DNA of 64,000 nucleotides from Paenibacillus pinihumi DSM 23905 = JCM 16419. GTDB taxonomy: Bacteria; Bacillota; Bacilli; Paenibacillales; Paenibacillaceae. Where the stretch lies: the NCBI RefSeq assembly GCF_000422505.1, contig NZ_AULX01000020.1, forward strand, positions 112,244 through 176,243. Direction: 5' to 3'. Shown in pieces: positions 8,710-18,598 of this stretch; the first letter of the stretch is position 1; each line of letters starts with the position of its first letter. The translations under genes were made by a program, and so were the position numbers. Below the pieces are notes generated by a model. It made no database searches. It was given only the letters and a program-made list of their open reading frames with translations, and had not been told where the DNA came from.

Positions 8710-8825
8710 TAACACCGGGCTAATAATATAGACATGGGAACCAAGGCTAACATGTCTTACTCTATGGAAAACGGCGGACTTACTCGACAGTCCCTCTTGT
8801 TAAATAACTCGCTACACGAATTCAC

Positions 8826-10739
8826 TCATGTTCTCAAGCGAATCTCTTCCTTAATAAGTTCTACAAACTGCTGGATTTCGATTGAACCAAGATCTCCTTC
8901 TCCCCGCTTTCTCAGTGATACGGTAGAAGAATTCTTCTCGTTTTCTCCAAGCACAATCATATACGGTACCTTCTCCAGCTGGGCTTCGCGAATTTTGTAG
9001 CCGAGCTTTTCGCCCCGGATATCAATATCGACACGGATGCCGGACTTCTCCAGCGTCTTTTTCACTTCAAATGCATAATCAGCATATTTGTCGGATACTG
9101 GCAGCAGCTTTACCTGCACTGGTGCCAGCCAGACCGGGAAAGCCCCGGCATAATGCTCCGTCAAAATCCCGATAAAACGGTCAAGCGAGCCATACACCGC
9201 ACGGTGGATAACAACAGGACGATGCTTCCCGCCATCCTCGCCAATATAGGAGAGATCGAACTTTTCAGGCATCTGGAAATCCAGTTGAATCGTTCCGCAC
9301 TGCCAGCTCCGCTTGAGCGCATCCAGAATGTGAAAATCAATCTTGGGACCGTAAAATGCTCCGTCACCCTCGTTCAAAGTATAGGCGACACCACGGTTAT
9401 CCAGCACATTTTGCAATGCCTGCTCCGCCTCGTGCCACAATTCATCCGATCCCATGGAATCTTCCGGTCTTGTCGACAGTTCAATTTTGTATTCAAAACC
9501 GAAAACCCGATACACCTGGTCAATCAGCTCCATAACCTTTCCGATTTCGTCCTCAATTTGCTCCCGGAGTACAAACAGATGGGCATCATCTTGACAGAAT
9601 GTCCGTACCCGCATCATTCCGCTCAGCGCTCCGGAGAACTCATGACGGTGCACCTGTCCGAACTCGAACATCCGGATCGGCAGCTCCCGATAGGAGTGCA
9701 GGCTGTTCTTGTAAACGAGCATATGGCCCGGACAGTTCATCGGTTTCAGCGCGTGCTTCGCCTCATCAACCTGGGCGAAATACATATTGTCCTTATAGTG
9801 ATCCCAATGACCGGACTCCTCCCAGATTCGCTGGTTCATCATGAGCGGTGTACGAACCTCTTCGTATCCGCGCTGCAATTGCAGCGCGCGGGAGAAATTC
9901 TCCAGCTCAGTGCGAACAGCCATTCCTTTGGGCAAGTAAAAGGGCATTCCCGGCGCTTCCTCCGAAAACATGAACAGCCCTAGTTCCTTGCCCAGCTTGC
10001 GGTGGTCGCGCTGCTTCGCCTCTTCCAGCAGATGCAAATGCGCCTCCAGCTCCGCCTTTTTCGGGAATGAGGTTCCATAGACACGCTGCAGCATCTTATT
10101 GCCCGCATCCCCCCGCCAGTAGGCGCCTGCCACGCTCAGCAGCTTGAACGCCTTGATCCGGCCTGTTGCGGAGAGATGCGGCCCCCTGCATAAATCTATA
10201 AACTCGCCTTGCTCATAGATACTGATTTCCGCCTCCTCAGGCAAAGCATGAATGAGCTCCAGCTTGAGCGGCTCATCCAGTTCTCCGAATAACTGAAGCG
10301 CCTCATCACGGCTGACAACCCGTCGCACGATCGGAAGATTCTCACGAACAATGCGCTCCATCTCCTGCTCAATTGCAGCCAGGTCATCAATAGACAGAGG
10401 CTCCTCAATATCGATATCGTAATAAAAGCCATCCGCGATTACCGGGCCGATCCCAAGTTTGACATTTTGATCTCCATAGATTCGTCTGATCGCCTGAGCC
10501 ATCAAATGCGCTGTGCTGTGCCGATATATTTCCAACCCTTCCGGGCTATCCAATGTGATGATTTCCACGAGGCCGTCATGCTCGATCTGCTGGTTCAGAT
10601 CAACCGGCTTGCCATTTATTTTTCCGGCGACTGCGTCCTTTTTCAATCCCACACTAATCGATTCCGCCACGTTGAACACTGTGGTGCCTTGCGGATACCT
10701 CCTGACTGTCTGATCTGCCAACATTACATTGATCTCCAT
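8826..10739 (-). CDS. thrS: Threonyl-tRNA synthetase
   Basis: A 637-residue class II synthetase that charges tRNA-Thr. It has the N-terminal TGS domain (to about 60), the editing domain (RHSTAHLMAQAI), the catalytic core with zinc-binding MNCPGHM and the following VHRHE, and the C-terminal anticodon-binding domain (PVWLAPVQV onward). Length is normal. The ATG at 10739 is preferred: GGAGG lies eight bases upstream, whereas the longer frame opens at a TTG inside the upstream terminator. It is a single-gene unit with its own promoter at 11095-11124 and a T-box leader, so expression should rise when uncharged tRNA-Thr builds up. It could be thrS or the thrZ-like paralogue. Confidence 0.97.
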   Translation of the reverse strand: MEINVMLADQTVRRYPQGTTVFNVAESISVGLKKDAVAGKINGKPVDLNQQIEHDGLVEIITLDSPEGLEIYRHSTAHLMAQAIRRIYGDQNVKLGIGPVIADGFYYDIDIEEPLSIDDLAAIEQEMERIVRENLPIVRRVVSRDEALQLFGELDEPLKLELIHALPEEAEISIYEQGEFIDLCRGPHLSATGRIKAFKLLSVAGAYWRGDAGNKMLQRVYGTSFPKKAELEAHLHLLEEAKQRDHRKLGKELGLFMFSEEAPGMPFYLPKGMAVRTELENFSRALQLQRGYEEVRTPLMMNQRIWEESGHWDHYKDNMYFAQVDEAKHALKPMNCPGHMLVYKNSLHSYRELPIRMFEFGQVHRHEFSGALSGMMRVRTFCQDDAHLFVLREQIEDEIGKVMELIDQVYRVFGFEYKIELSTRPEDSMGSDELWHEAEQALQNVLDNRGVAYTLNEGDGAFYGPKIDFHILDALKRSWQCGTIQLDFQMPEKFDLSYIGEDGGKHRPVVIHRAVYGSLDRFIGILTEHYAGAFPVWLAPVQVKLLPVSDKYADYAFEVKKTLEKSGIRVDIDIRGEKLGYKIREAQLEKVPYMIVLGENEKNSSTVSLRKRGEGDLGSIEIQQFVELIKEEIRLRT

Positions 10740-10782
10740 GATCTTTGCCTCCATTTCCGAAATATTGGTTATATGTGAACGC

Positions 10783-11060
10783 AAAAAAACGCACTGTCCC
10801 GAAAGGGACGAGTGCGTTCAGCTCGTGGTTCCACCCTAGTTCAACCTGCATACTGCATGCCTCCGGCTGTTCTCCGCAGGTCAGATGCAAGGTCCTCTGG
10901 TATCCGGTAACGGGGATAAGACGGTGTTCGCTTAATGCTGTGAAGAACAGATTCACAGGGTTCAACGACACGGCTGCAAAGGGGTAATCTCTCTTCCGTA
11001 GCTGGAGAAGCTTTCAGCCTGAACTTCTCTCTCTGGACAGCCCGTGAAGGAAATCATGTC
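10783..11060 (-). promoter_or_regulatory. T-box riboswitch of thrS
   Basis: Read on the minus strand, the leader holds the T-box core AGGGTGGAACCACG (10824-10837) followed by a strong intrinsic terminator: a GC-rich stem AACGCACTCGTCCC / GGGACAGTGCGTT with loop TTTC, then seven Ts (10783-10818). The antiterminator bulge reads UGGA, which would pair with a tRNA ending UCCA. The purine-rich 5' half of stem I (AGAGAGAAG) lies near 11030. An ACC triplet at 10983-10985 is a possible threonine specifier, though I could not fold the arm with certainty. Confidence 0.93.
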
Positions 11061-11094
11061 TTTGGTCAATGCCTCGTATGAAATTATGAATTTT

Positions 11095-11124
11095 ATATTA
11101 CAGAATGAGGATTTGAAAAGTCAA
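11095..11124 (-). promoter_or_regulatory. thrS promoter
   Basis: TTGACT (11119-11124) and TAATAT (11095-11100) on the minus strand, 18 bp apart, just upstream of the T-box leader. Confidence 0.65.
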
Positions 11125-11143
11125 GAAAAAAATCTTATACGTA

Positions 11144-12478
11144 TTATTCCCGTTCCTCTTCAGCGCCTTCCTCTTCGTAGGCCTTAAGCTTCAGTTTTAC
11201 CTTTAAAATCTGACGATTGTCCATCTCCGCCACCTGCCACTCATGGCCGGAATATCGGATCAGTTCCTCTGACTGGCCGGTCATCATCGTCTCAATCTGA
11301 ATCCAGCCGCCAAGAGTTTCAACTTCGCGGTCCGGATCAAAGCGTACGCCAAAGCGCTCCTCCAGATCGGACAGCAGTACACGTCCGTTAATAATATACT
11401 CCATCTCCCCGGACTGTACGATATCCGGCTGCTCATCTTCATCAAATTCATCCCGTATATCTCCGACGATTTCCTCCAGAATATCCTCCATCGTGATAAT
11501 TCCGGCGGTACCGCCGTATTCATCAATCACAAGCGCGATATGCACGCGCTTGCGCTGCATTTTCATCAGTACATCCTGCAGCGGTGTAGCTTCATGAATA
11601 ATATGGATATCATGAATATGGTCCGCAATTACGGTTTCCCGCCCCAGGGCAAGATGAGTGACCATTTCCTTGGCGTTAATCGCCCCGACTATATCGTCTT
11701 TGCTTCCGTTTCGGGTGACCGGATAACGCGTGTAATGGTATTCATCGATCAGTTTTAATAATTCCGACATATCCATGGACTGGTCGATCGCGATCATTTG
11801 CGTGCGGGGAACCATAATGTCCTTTGCCACACGCTCATCGAAAGCGAATATATTTTGCATGTATGAAAGCTCGGTCTGGTTAATCTCACCGCTCTTGAAG
11901 CTTTGCGCCATAATGATTTTCAGCTCTTCCTCCGAGTGTGCCTGTTCATGCCCGGCCGGCTTTACGCCGAACAGACGAAGAAAAATACGTGCGGAGCCAT
12001 TAAGCGCCCATATCAGCGGGAACAACAGCTTGCCGAATGCAACAAGCGGCCCTGCGAGCAGCAAGGTAACCCGTTCAGCATACTGAATTGCCAGTGTCTT
12101 GGGTGCCAGCTCTCCAAGAACAACGTGGAGAAACGTCATGATCGATAACGCAAGCGCATAAGAGATGAAGGTGCTCATTGCCGCCGGGATGCCCAAATCA
12201 TGAAACAGCGGGTGCAAAATCTTCTCCACGGTCGGTTCACCCAATGTACCCAGCCCAAGAGCTGTAACGGTAATACCAAGCTGACAAGCGGACAAATAAT
12301 AATCAAGGTCCGTAGCGAGCTTCTTGGCGGCAATGGCCTTCTTGTTTCCTTCGGCAATCAGCTGGTCAAGGCGCGATACCCTTACCTTCACAACCGCGAA
12401 TTCCGCTCCAACGAAAAATGCGGTCAGAGCAATCAGTACTGCAATTAATACCAGGTTAATCAAGATGGATAGGTCCAA
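11144..12478 (-). CDS. CNNM/CorC-type membrane protein with DUF21, two CBS domains and a CorC_HlyC domain
   Basis: A 444-residue inner-membrane protein. The first 140 or so residues form the DUF21/CNNM transmembrane domain (FFVGAEFAVVKVR, then LGELAPKTLAIQ), followed by two CBS repeats (IMVPRTQMIAID and RKRVHIALVIDEYGGTAGI) and the C-terminal CorC_HlyC domain (GEMEYIINGRVLLSDLEERF). Homologues such as B. subtilis YhdP/MpfA export magnesium; older annotations call them hemolysins. The frame closes upstream of a TTG at 12478, which has GAGGG six bases before it, so TTG is the probable start. It lies downstream of the metallophosphoesterase gene after a 113-bp gap with a CAGGACA...TGTCCTG hairpin (12525-12553). 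Confidence 0.9.
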   Translation of the reverse strand: MDLSILINLVLIAVLIALTAFFVGAEFAVVKVRVSRLDQLIAEGNKKAIAAKKLATDLDYYLSACQLGITVTALGLGTLGEPTVEKILHPLFHDLGIPAAMSTFISYALALSIMTFLHVVLGELAPKTLAIQYAERVTLLLAGPLVAFGKLLFPLIWALNGSARIFLRLFGVKPAGHEQAHSEEELKIIMAQSFKSGEINQTELSYMQNIFAFDERVAKDIMVPRTQMIAIDQSMDMSELLKLIDEYHYTRYPVTRNGSKDDIVGAINAKEMVTHLALGRETVIADHIHDIHIIHEATPLQDVLMKMQRKRVHIALVIDEYGGTAGIITMEDILEEIVGDIRDEFDEDEQPDIVQSGEMEYIINGRVLLSDLEERFGVRFDPDREVETLGGWIQIETMMTGQSEELIRYSGHEWQVAEMDNRQILKVKLKLKAYEEEGAEEERE

Positions 12479-12591
12479 TTCGTTCCCTCAATTCGAGGGA
12501 TTCACCTCCGTAAATTTTAGATCAGGACAAGTTTTGGCATGTCCTGGATTACAACTAATACGCACAAAGACGGGCTGATGTTCCAACTTTT

Positions 12592-13740
12592 TTAGGAGTC
12601 AAAGTTGACGGTAATATCCAGAATCTCCGACCGGCTGCCCAACCGGATCGGAGGTCCCCATGTTCCGAAGCCTGACGAGACAAATACATGCAGTTTGCTT
12701 TTGCGCATATAGCCCCAGTCCAGCTCGAAGAGCCTTCTTGTAATCAAGTGGTTCGGGGCAATCTGGCCGCGGTGTGTATGACCGCAAAGCAGCAGGTCGG
12801 CTCCCGCCTCCGCTGCCCGCCCGAATTCATAAGGCTGGTGGTCCAGCAGTATGACTGGCCGCGAAAGATCCAGTCCGGACAATAGCTCGGCTGAGCTGAG
12901 CCGTCCCTTCGGATCCATCGCTTCCGCCGAACGGTCCTTGCGCCCGGCAACATAATAGCCGCCGGCAAGCTCAACCGTCTCATCCTGAAGCACCTTGATG
13001 CCAATCTTATGCATCACCTGGGTGTAGGTCTCAATCGACCGGCCGTAATACTCATGATTGCCGAGTATTGCATACACACCGTGCTTGGCTTTGAGCTGCT
13101 TCATCGTGTCGCCGAGATTGTTGCGGAGGAACGGTTCAATGCTGTCATCAAGCACATCGCCCGGCAGAAGAATAACATCAGGCTGCATCGCGTTAATCTT
13201 GCGCACCAGCTTCTGCAAATGCCGCTTGCCGACAATATTGCCCAGGTGAAGATCGGAGGCTGCAGCAATTCGCAGCTGCTTCAGCCCTCCTGCCTGCTTG
13301 TCCACCTGGACCGTGTGCTTGCGGACTACCGTATCCCAAGCGTTGCGTGATCCGACAGCCATAAGCACAAGGAGCAGGACAAGCACAATTCCCCCTGCAA
13401 TCTTGATGAACCCGGTCGTATCCGCCCCCGTAAGCCGCATGATGCCATAAATAATATCGGCAGGCACCAGGAGAAGGATGAGAAACTCCATTACGGCAAA
13501 ATAATAGGAGCCAATTACCTTGAGCAGCCGTGCAGGCGCGCGCAGCGGTCCGGGGTAGCGGACGTATCCGATCAAGTAGGACAAAGCTACTATGCCGAAA
13601 ACAATCCAAAATAGCGGCATGCTGATGCCGGGCCACCATTCGCGAAGATAGGCCAGAATATGGGCGCCGATATAGCCGTTTATCAGCAGCACGGCCGTCA
13701 GCATTATTACAATCGAAGCAATCATTTGTCTGGCTTTCAT
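12592..13740 (-). CDS. Membrane-anchored metallophosphoesterase (YkuE/YaeI-like)
   Basis: A 382-residue protein with about four membrane segments in the first 140 residues, then a calcineurin-like phosphoesterase domain. The metal-binding motifs are present in order: SDLHLGN, LLPGDVLDD, LGNHEYYG, LLDHQP and LCGHTHRGQ. Related proteins act at the membrane; some hydrolyse lipid-linked substrates such as UDP-diacylglucosamine, but the substrate here is unknown. ATG 13740 is chosen for its AGGAG eight bases upstream. A VTT-domain membrane protein gene lies 90 bp upstream on the same strand. Confidence 0.9.
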   Translation of the reverse strand: MKARQMIASIVIMLTAVLLINGYIGAHILAYLREWWPGISMPLFWIVFGIVALSYLIGYVRYPGPLRAPARLLKVIGSYYFAVMEFLILLLVPADIIYGIMRLTGADTTGFIKIAGGIVLVLLLVLMAVGSRNAWDTVVRKHTVQVDKQAGGLKQLRIAAASDLHLGNIVGKRHLQKLVRKINAMQPDVILLPGDVLDDSIEPFLRNNLGDTMKQLKAKHGVYAILGNHEYYGRSIETYTQVMHKIGIKVLQDETVELAGGYYVAGRKDRSAEAMDPKGRLSSAELLSGLDLSRPVILLDHQPYEFGRAAEAGADLLLCGHTHRGQIAPNHLITRRLFELDWGYMRKSKLHVFVSSGFGTWGPPIRLGSRSEILDITVNFDS

Positions 13741-13830
13741 CCGGCATGTCTCCTGTTCTCTTTTAACCATGAAATAGATTTATAGAATCGGCAATTGGCC
13801 ATCTATTCCATTATATAGGCAAGCGGACAA

Positions 13831-14562
13831 TCAATCCAGTTGTTCCGGGCTCTGGCGTACTGCTCCCTTGCTTCCTGAAGCCGTGCCTGGCAGAGCTGGC
13901 GGCAGCAATTCTATACGCCCCTTCTTGAGCCGCCTTCTGTAATACCAATAGCCAGAGAACAGTATCGCCGCCACAATTACAAGCCCGTAACTGGCTATGC
14001 TGTCTGACGCCAGTCCTACCGGGATGAGCGACAAGGCAAAAAAGTAAATGAAATTCCCGATCACAGTGGCCATGATAAATTTGCCGACCGGGACAGAGCT
14101 GAGGCCGGCTGCGGCATTGATGATGCTCGTTGGCATCATCGGAAACAGCCTCCCGATCAATACCGCCTGAAAGCTGTTTCTCTCAATCCTCTCTATGAGC
14201 TTCCGATTCATGTGCTTTGCGATAAAGCGCTGAAAGCCCCCGCGCACAATGTAGAACGCAGCTACAGCACCTGCAATGCTGGTCATCCAGCTCCACAAAT
14301 AGCCGTATACAAAGCCGAACATTGAAATATTGACGGAAATTAGCAGGAGCAGCGGAATAATCGTGAACAGATTTTGTATAATCATGAGCACCATCGTAAT
14401 CGACAGAAGCAAAGGCAGGTTGCCGCCGGCAAGCTGCAGGATGGATTGAATGTCCGCATGAAAAATCAGATTGAGCATGTCGGCATTCCATATGAGAACC
14501 GCTGCACCTATAGCAATAGCGGCAGCAGTTAATGTTAAGCATGCTTTCAGTTGAGGTTTCAT
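13831..14562 (-). CDS. TVP38/TMEM64 (VTT-domain) membrane protein
   Basis: A 243-residue protein with about five or six membrane segments. The VTT/SNARE-associated core shows in FGFVYGYLWSWMTSIAGAVA, the arginine-containing IGRLFPMMPTSIINAAAG and the following VPVGKFIMATVIGNFIY. Members of this DedA-related group are proposed lipid scramblases or transporters. The C-terminus is a basic then proline-rich cytosolic tail. It has AAGGGTG upstream of the ATG and is divergent from germination operon 1. Confidence 0.87.
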   Translation of the reverse strand: MKPQLKACLTLTAAAIAIGAAVLIWNADMLNLIFHADIQSILQLAGGNLPLLLSITMVLMIIQNLFTIIPLLLLISVNISMFGFVYGYLWSWMTSIAGAVAAFYIVRGGFQRFIAKHMNRKLIERIERNSFQAVLIGRLFPMMPTSIINAAAGLSSVPVGKFIMATVIGNFIYFFALSLIPVGLASDSIASYGLVIVAAILFSGYWYYRRRLKKGRIELLPPALPGTASGSKGAVRQSPEQLD

Positions 14563-14830
14563 GGCCGTTCACCCTTTACTTATGCAGATAAGTTATGCGG
14601 CTATTAACATAGCATATCAATTTGTACTCTCTGTGAACTTTCCATATTGTTTTGGCTTCCGCCTGGTTGCCATATTGATTCTCGGACCTTTTGGCCCGCC
14701 AGCAATGTGCGGATTTCCATTGACTCCGGTAATGCTCAAATATGTGCTGTTTGGGGTCTATTTGCATATTTAAACAAAACTAATGGAACAATATAGCAGT
14801 AACAAATACGATTGCAGGAGAACGACATGA

Positions 14831-15925
14831 ATGAATAATGCGATGGGAAAGATCAGCTTCCTGCAACTTGCCATGATTGTCCTGCTTATGAATGGCCTTA
14901 TGACACATGTCACCATCAACCCGATGGTACTCGAAGCCTCAGGCCGGGACGCCTGGATATCCGTTCTTGCTACCGGGGCATTATATTTGCCATGGTGTGC
15001 GCTGCTTGTTCTATTCATGCGCAGCTCCGGCCAGCAGAAGCTTCAACCCTGGCTGGCGGCAAGGACCGGCACGCTATTGTCCTGGATCATCATTCTGCCT
15101 CTAATTGTCCAGCTCTACATGATCGGCGGAACAACGGTATTGCATACTGCGGGATGGACGTTAATTAATTACTTGCCCTCCTCTCCGATACTGGTGCTTG
15201 CCCTGCTCCTGTGCCTTGTGTGCCTGTACTATGCGATCTCCGGTATTAGCTCAATTGCCATCAGCGCCGGTGTTCTGCTGCCGCTTGTCGTTCTGCTTGG
15301 CTATTTTGTGTCCTTTGCCAATAATGATGTGAAAGATTTTCAGCTTCTTCAGCCTGTCCTGGAAAATGGCTGGCAGCCCGTGCTGAACGGGATGCTGTAT
15401 ACGGGAGGCGGCTTCGTGGAACTGGTCCTGATCTTAGCCATCCAGCACCGACTCAGGAAACAAGTGAAGGTCTGGCAGCTTCTGCTGTTGGGGGCGATGA
15501 TTATATACATTACGCTTGGGCCGATCATTGGCGCGATTACGGAGTTCGGGCACTCGGAGGCGGCCAAGCAAATGGAGTCACCCTATGAACAGTGGCGGCT
15601 GGTCAGCCTGGGGAATGACATCGAGCATGTCGATTTTCTGTCCGTGCTTCAATGGCTGGCAGGTGCCGTGGTGCGAATCAGCTTCTCTGCCTTTTTGCTG
15701 ACCGATTTGCTGCCTCTTAAACGATCATCTATGCGCTACTGGGTGTTGATTCTTATTACGGTCAGCTATGTCATCATTGCCATGTTTCCGATTGATATTT
15801 TCGGGTTTTACATTTGGATGTCGCAGTTCTACATCCCGTATTCTTTAGCTGTTGCTGCTTTTATTACAATCATTTGCATCTGCCTGGCGCTATTTTCCAA
15901 AACAACAGGGGTGAAGCCTTCATGA
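14831..15925 (+). CDS. Spore germinant receptor subunit B (GerAB/GerBB/GerKB family), operon 1
   Basis: A 364-residue, ten-helix integral membrane protein of the APC-superfamily Spore_permease family. These subunits sit in the inner spore membrane and bind the nutrient germinant. It is first in a B-A-C operon; its stop TGA overlaps the ATG of the A subunit. The ribosome site AGGAG at 14816-14820 is ideally spaced from an ATG at 14827 that makes only a three-codon frame, and ten bases from the ATG at 14831, the first that opens the real gene. Confidence 0.9.
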   Translation: MNNAMGKISFLQLAMIVLLMNGLMTHVTINPMVLEASGRDAWISVLATGALYLPWCALLVLFMRSSGQQKLQPWLAARTGTLLSWIIILPLIVQLYMIGGTTVLHTAGWTLINYLPSSPILVLALLLCLVCLYYAISGISSIAISAGVLLPLVVLLGYFVSFANNDVKDFQLLQPVLENGWQPVLNGMLYTGGGFVELVLILAIQHRLRKQVKVWQLLLLGAMIIYITLGPIIGAITEFGHSEAAKQMESPYEQWRLVSLGNDIEHVDFLSVLQWLAGAVVRISFSAFLLTDLLPLKRSSMRYWVLILITVSYVIIAMFPIDIFGFYIWMSQFYIPYSLAVAAFITIICICLALFSKTTGVKPS

Positions 15926-17397
15926 CAAAATCCAGCAAAAGCAAACAGGAATATAACTGGAACCGGCAGACGCTGGAGGCCCTGTTTGCCCGTACCGCAG
16001 ATGTAGATATTGAAAGCTACCGACTGAGTGAAAAGGAACAATCTGAGATCATGCTCATTTACAGCAATGGGCTTTGCGATGCCAGCGAAATCAGCAAAAC
16101 GATTTTGCCCGAGCTGGAGAAACTGGAAGCCACCAAAGGGCTGGAGTCTTTGCATAAGGGAAACTTCTATGGCTCTCTCCCGATGACATCTGTTGATCCG
16201 GCTGCACCTCCAAAACAAATTTCGGAATGGATTTTTGACGGCGAAGTGCTGCTGCTTATCCCCTTTACGAATGCCTTGTTCAAGATGAATATCGGCCACC
16301 GTCCGGAGCGGAATCCGGAGGAATCGACAACAGAAATTACGATTAAAGGTCCCAAGGACGGCTTTATCGAGGACTTAATGACCAATGTAGCCCTGATCCG
16401 AAAGCGTGTGCGCAGCGAATCACTCTGCTGTGAAATCAGCACATTGGGCCGCAGAACCCGTACGAAGGTAGCTTTATTTTATTTTGGCGATATTATTGAT
16501 CCCAAGGTGCTCAAAGAGGCCAAGAACAGGCTGCAGAAGATTGATATAGACGGGCTTTACAGCATCAATCAGTTGGAGGAGCTGATGGTTGACCAGAAGC
16601 TGACACTGTTCCCGCTGCTTGATTTTACAGGGCGTCCGGATAAGGCGGTCAGCAGCCTGCTCGCTGGCAGATTCGTCATCATTCTGGATGGCAATCCGAT
16701 GGTCCTGATCGGTCCGGGCAATCTGTCCCTGCTCATGAAATCGCCTGAGGATCTGTATTTCAGCTTCCAATACATATCCTTCGCCCGTCTGATTCGTGCA
16801 CTCAGTCTGCTGATTTCCATGCTGCTGCCCGGCGCATGGGTGGCGCTCTCGTCCTTTCATCCGGACCAGCTACCTTTCCGCTTGATGGCTACCGTCGCTT
16901 CCGGCCGTATCGGACTGCCATTTTCCGGCCAGATTGAATTATTTATTTTACTGCTGCTTCTGGAGATATTCCGGGAAGCCGGATTACGATTGCCGAGCTC
17001 AATCGGGCAGACGCTCACCGTAGTTGGCGGACTCATTATCGGTGATGCGGCGATACGGGCCGGACTTGTATCTCCAAGTGTCGTCGTAGTTGGCGCCGTC
17101 ACTGCCGTAACCAGTGTGACGCTGGTCAATCAGTCGCTGAGCGGAAGTGTGAGCGTGATCCGGTTCGGCCTGTTTTTCATTTCAGCTTTTATGGGAATGT
17201 ACGGATTGCTGCTCGGCATTGTGCTGCTGGTTGGCTATATGAGCCGGCTTAGATCCTTTGGAGTTCCATATTTGGCCCCAATGTCACCATTCAATGCCGC
17301 TGACCTGCTGAAATCGGTTTTGAGGCTCCCATGGATATGGATGAAAAAACGACCTGAGACGCTGAATGTTACCGACCCGGACAAAGGGGAGGGGTAA
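15922..17397 (+). CDS. Spore germinant receptor subunit A (GerA family), operon 1
   Basis: A 491-residue protein. The first 290 or so residues are the soluble GerA N-terminal domain (MLIYSNGLCD; IKGPKDGFIEDLMTNVALIRKR; RTKVALFYFGDI), and the rest is the membrane domain (PGAWVALSSFHPDQLPF; FREAGLRLPSSIGQT; VSPSVVVVGAVTAVTSVT). It works with subunits B and C as a germinant-gated complex in spores. A longer frame opens at 15814, but ATG 15922 is the start: it follows GGGGTGA and overlaps the B-subunit stop as ATGA. Confidence 0.95.
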   Translation: MTKSSKSKQEYNWNRQTLEALFARTADVDIESYRLSEKEQSEIMLIYSNGLCDASEISKTILPELEKLEATKGLESLHKGNFYGSLPMTSVDPAAPPKQISEWIFDGEVLLLIPFTNALFKMNIGHRPERNPEESTTEITIKGPKDGFIEDLMTNVALIRKRVRSESLCCEISTLGRRTRTKVALFYFGDIIDPKVLKEAKNRLQKIDIDGLYSINQLEELMVDQKLTLFPLLDFTGRPDKAVSSLLAGRFVIILDGNPMVLIGPGNLSLLMKSPEDLYFSFQYISFARLIRALSLLISMLLPGAWVALSSFHPDQLPFRLMATVASGRIGLPFSGQIELFILLLLLEIFREAGLRLPSSIGQTLTVVGGLIIGDAAIRAGLVSPSVVVVGAVTAVTSVTLVNQSLSGSVSVIRFGLFFISAFMGMYGLLLGIVLLVGYMSRLRSFGVPYLAPMSPFNAADLLKSVLRLPWIWMKKRPETLNVTDPDKGEG

Positions 17398-17399
17398 CT

Positions 17400-18560
17400 A
17401 TGAGCATGTGGGCAAAGCGGCTTCTGCCTGTACTGATCCTGCTCCTGATTGTGCCGGGCTGTGGAGAGAATTCGAAGTCTATACAGAACCTGGCATATGT
17501 GACTGCGATCGGGCTGGACTATAAAGACGGGCGCTTCATTTCCTATGCCCAGGTACTGAATTTTAATGATGTGGCGAAAACAGAGCAAACCGACATCGGG
17601 CGCAATGTTCCCGTATGGATTGGCCATGGCGAGGGGAGAACCGTCAATGAGTCATTGACTTCTATCTATCCGACCGCACAGCTCAGAATGTATTGGGGGC
17701 ATGTGAAGGCCATCTTGTGCACAGAAAGGCTCCTGAAGCAAATTGATGTCCTGAGTCACGTCTATGATGCCATTAACCGCTACCGCGAGGTGCGTTACAA
17801 TATTAACGTATATAGTACAAGGGAATTGCTTCCGATTATCCTGTCTCAAAAGTCCGTTCTCTACTTCTCTCCGCTGGACACGCTGCTCGACAGCCCGGAT
17901 CAGACCTTTATTCAAAACTCGGTTATTCCGCCGCAGTATGAATACAGGCTCATTTCAGAACTGAATGAGTCCGGACAAACGGCCATGCTCCCGTCAATAT
18001 CCATCACGAACGGCCGATGGACCGAAGACACGAAGAAGAAGACATTGCTGGTCATCGACGGGGTAACCTTCTTTTTCAAGCAGAAATTCAAGACCTGGCT
18101 GTCTGTAGAGCAATTGGAAGGGTTGAAATGGATGAAAAAGGAAACGAAGCGGGCGATTATCAACATTCCTTATAACCGCAATCCGTCTGCTACCCTTGTC
18201 ATTATCAAGCCCCGGCATAAAATTCAAACGATTGTGGAAGATGATCGGGTACGTTATACCATTCAGGTCAAAGCGCGAGGATATGTCGATGAACTGATTA
18301 CGGATATGTCAATCCAGAAGATGGAACAGCAGGCCGCCGAGGTACTAAAGGAACAAATTATGACGACGTATGGCCACGGACTTGCCCGGCAGACCGATGT
18401 GCTGAACCTCAATTACAAGCTCTACAAGAGCAAACCTGATGTATGGAAACGTATGGACCGGGCCGGCAAGCTCAAGCTGGAAAAGGATACGATCAAGGAT
18501 ATTCAGGTGAAGATCAGGCTGGTTCATACCGGAAAATACAAGGGGACCGTCCATAAATAG
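17400..18560 (+). CDS. Spore germinant receptor subunit C lipoprotein (GerC family), operon 1
   Basis: A 386-residue lipoprotein that completes the receptor. The signal peptide ends in the lipobox VPGC (Cys21), followed by the family opening LAYVTAIGLDY. It is diacylglyceryl-anchored on the outer face of the inner spore membrane. The start codon follows the A-subunit stop by two bases with GGGGAGGGG upstream, so translation is coupled. It is the last gene of the operon and faces the VanX-like gene. Confidence 0.93.
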   Translation: MSMWAKRLLPVLILLLIVPGCGENSKSIQNLAYVTAIGLDYKDGRFISYAQVLNFNDVAKTEQTDIGRNVPVWIGHGEGRTVNESLTSIYPTAQLRMYWGHVKAILCTERLLKQIDVLSHVYDAINRYREVRYNINVYSTRELLPIILSQKSVLYFSPLDTLLDSPDQTFIQNSVIPPQYEYRLISELNESGQTAMLPSISITNGRWTEDTKKKTLLVIDGVTFFFKQKFKTWLSVEQLEGLKWMKKETKRAIINIPYNRNPSATLVIIKPRHKIQTIVEDDRVRYTIQVKARGYVDELITDMSIQKMEQQAAEVLKEQIMTTYGHGLARQTDVLNLNYKLYKSKPDVWKRMDRAGKLKLEKDTIKDIQVKIRLVHTGKYKGTVHK

Positions 18561-18598
18561 ACGTCCCCCAGGTTTGTTGCCGCATTATGAGCTGCCCG

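Noticed and set aside
9153..9983. 276-codon plus-strand frame opposite thrS
   Set aside because: Antisense shadow; thrS is certain there.
10740..10784. A 15-codon N-terminal extension of thrS from TTG 10784
   Set aside because: It would start inside the T-box terminator's T-tract and lacks a ribosome site; ATG 10739 has GGAGG at the right distance.
14763..14798. Possible sigma-G promoter GCATA / CAATATA before germination operon 1
   Set aside because: The gap of 20 bp is longer than the usual 17-18 and the -10 is a poor match; too weak to annotate.
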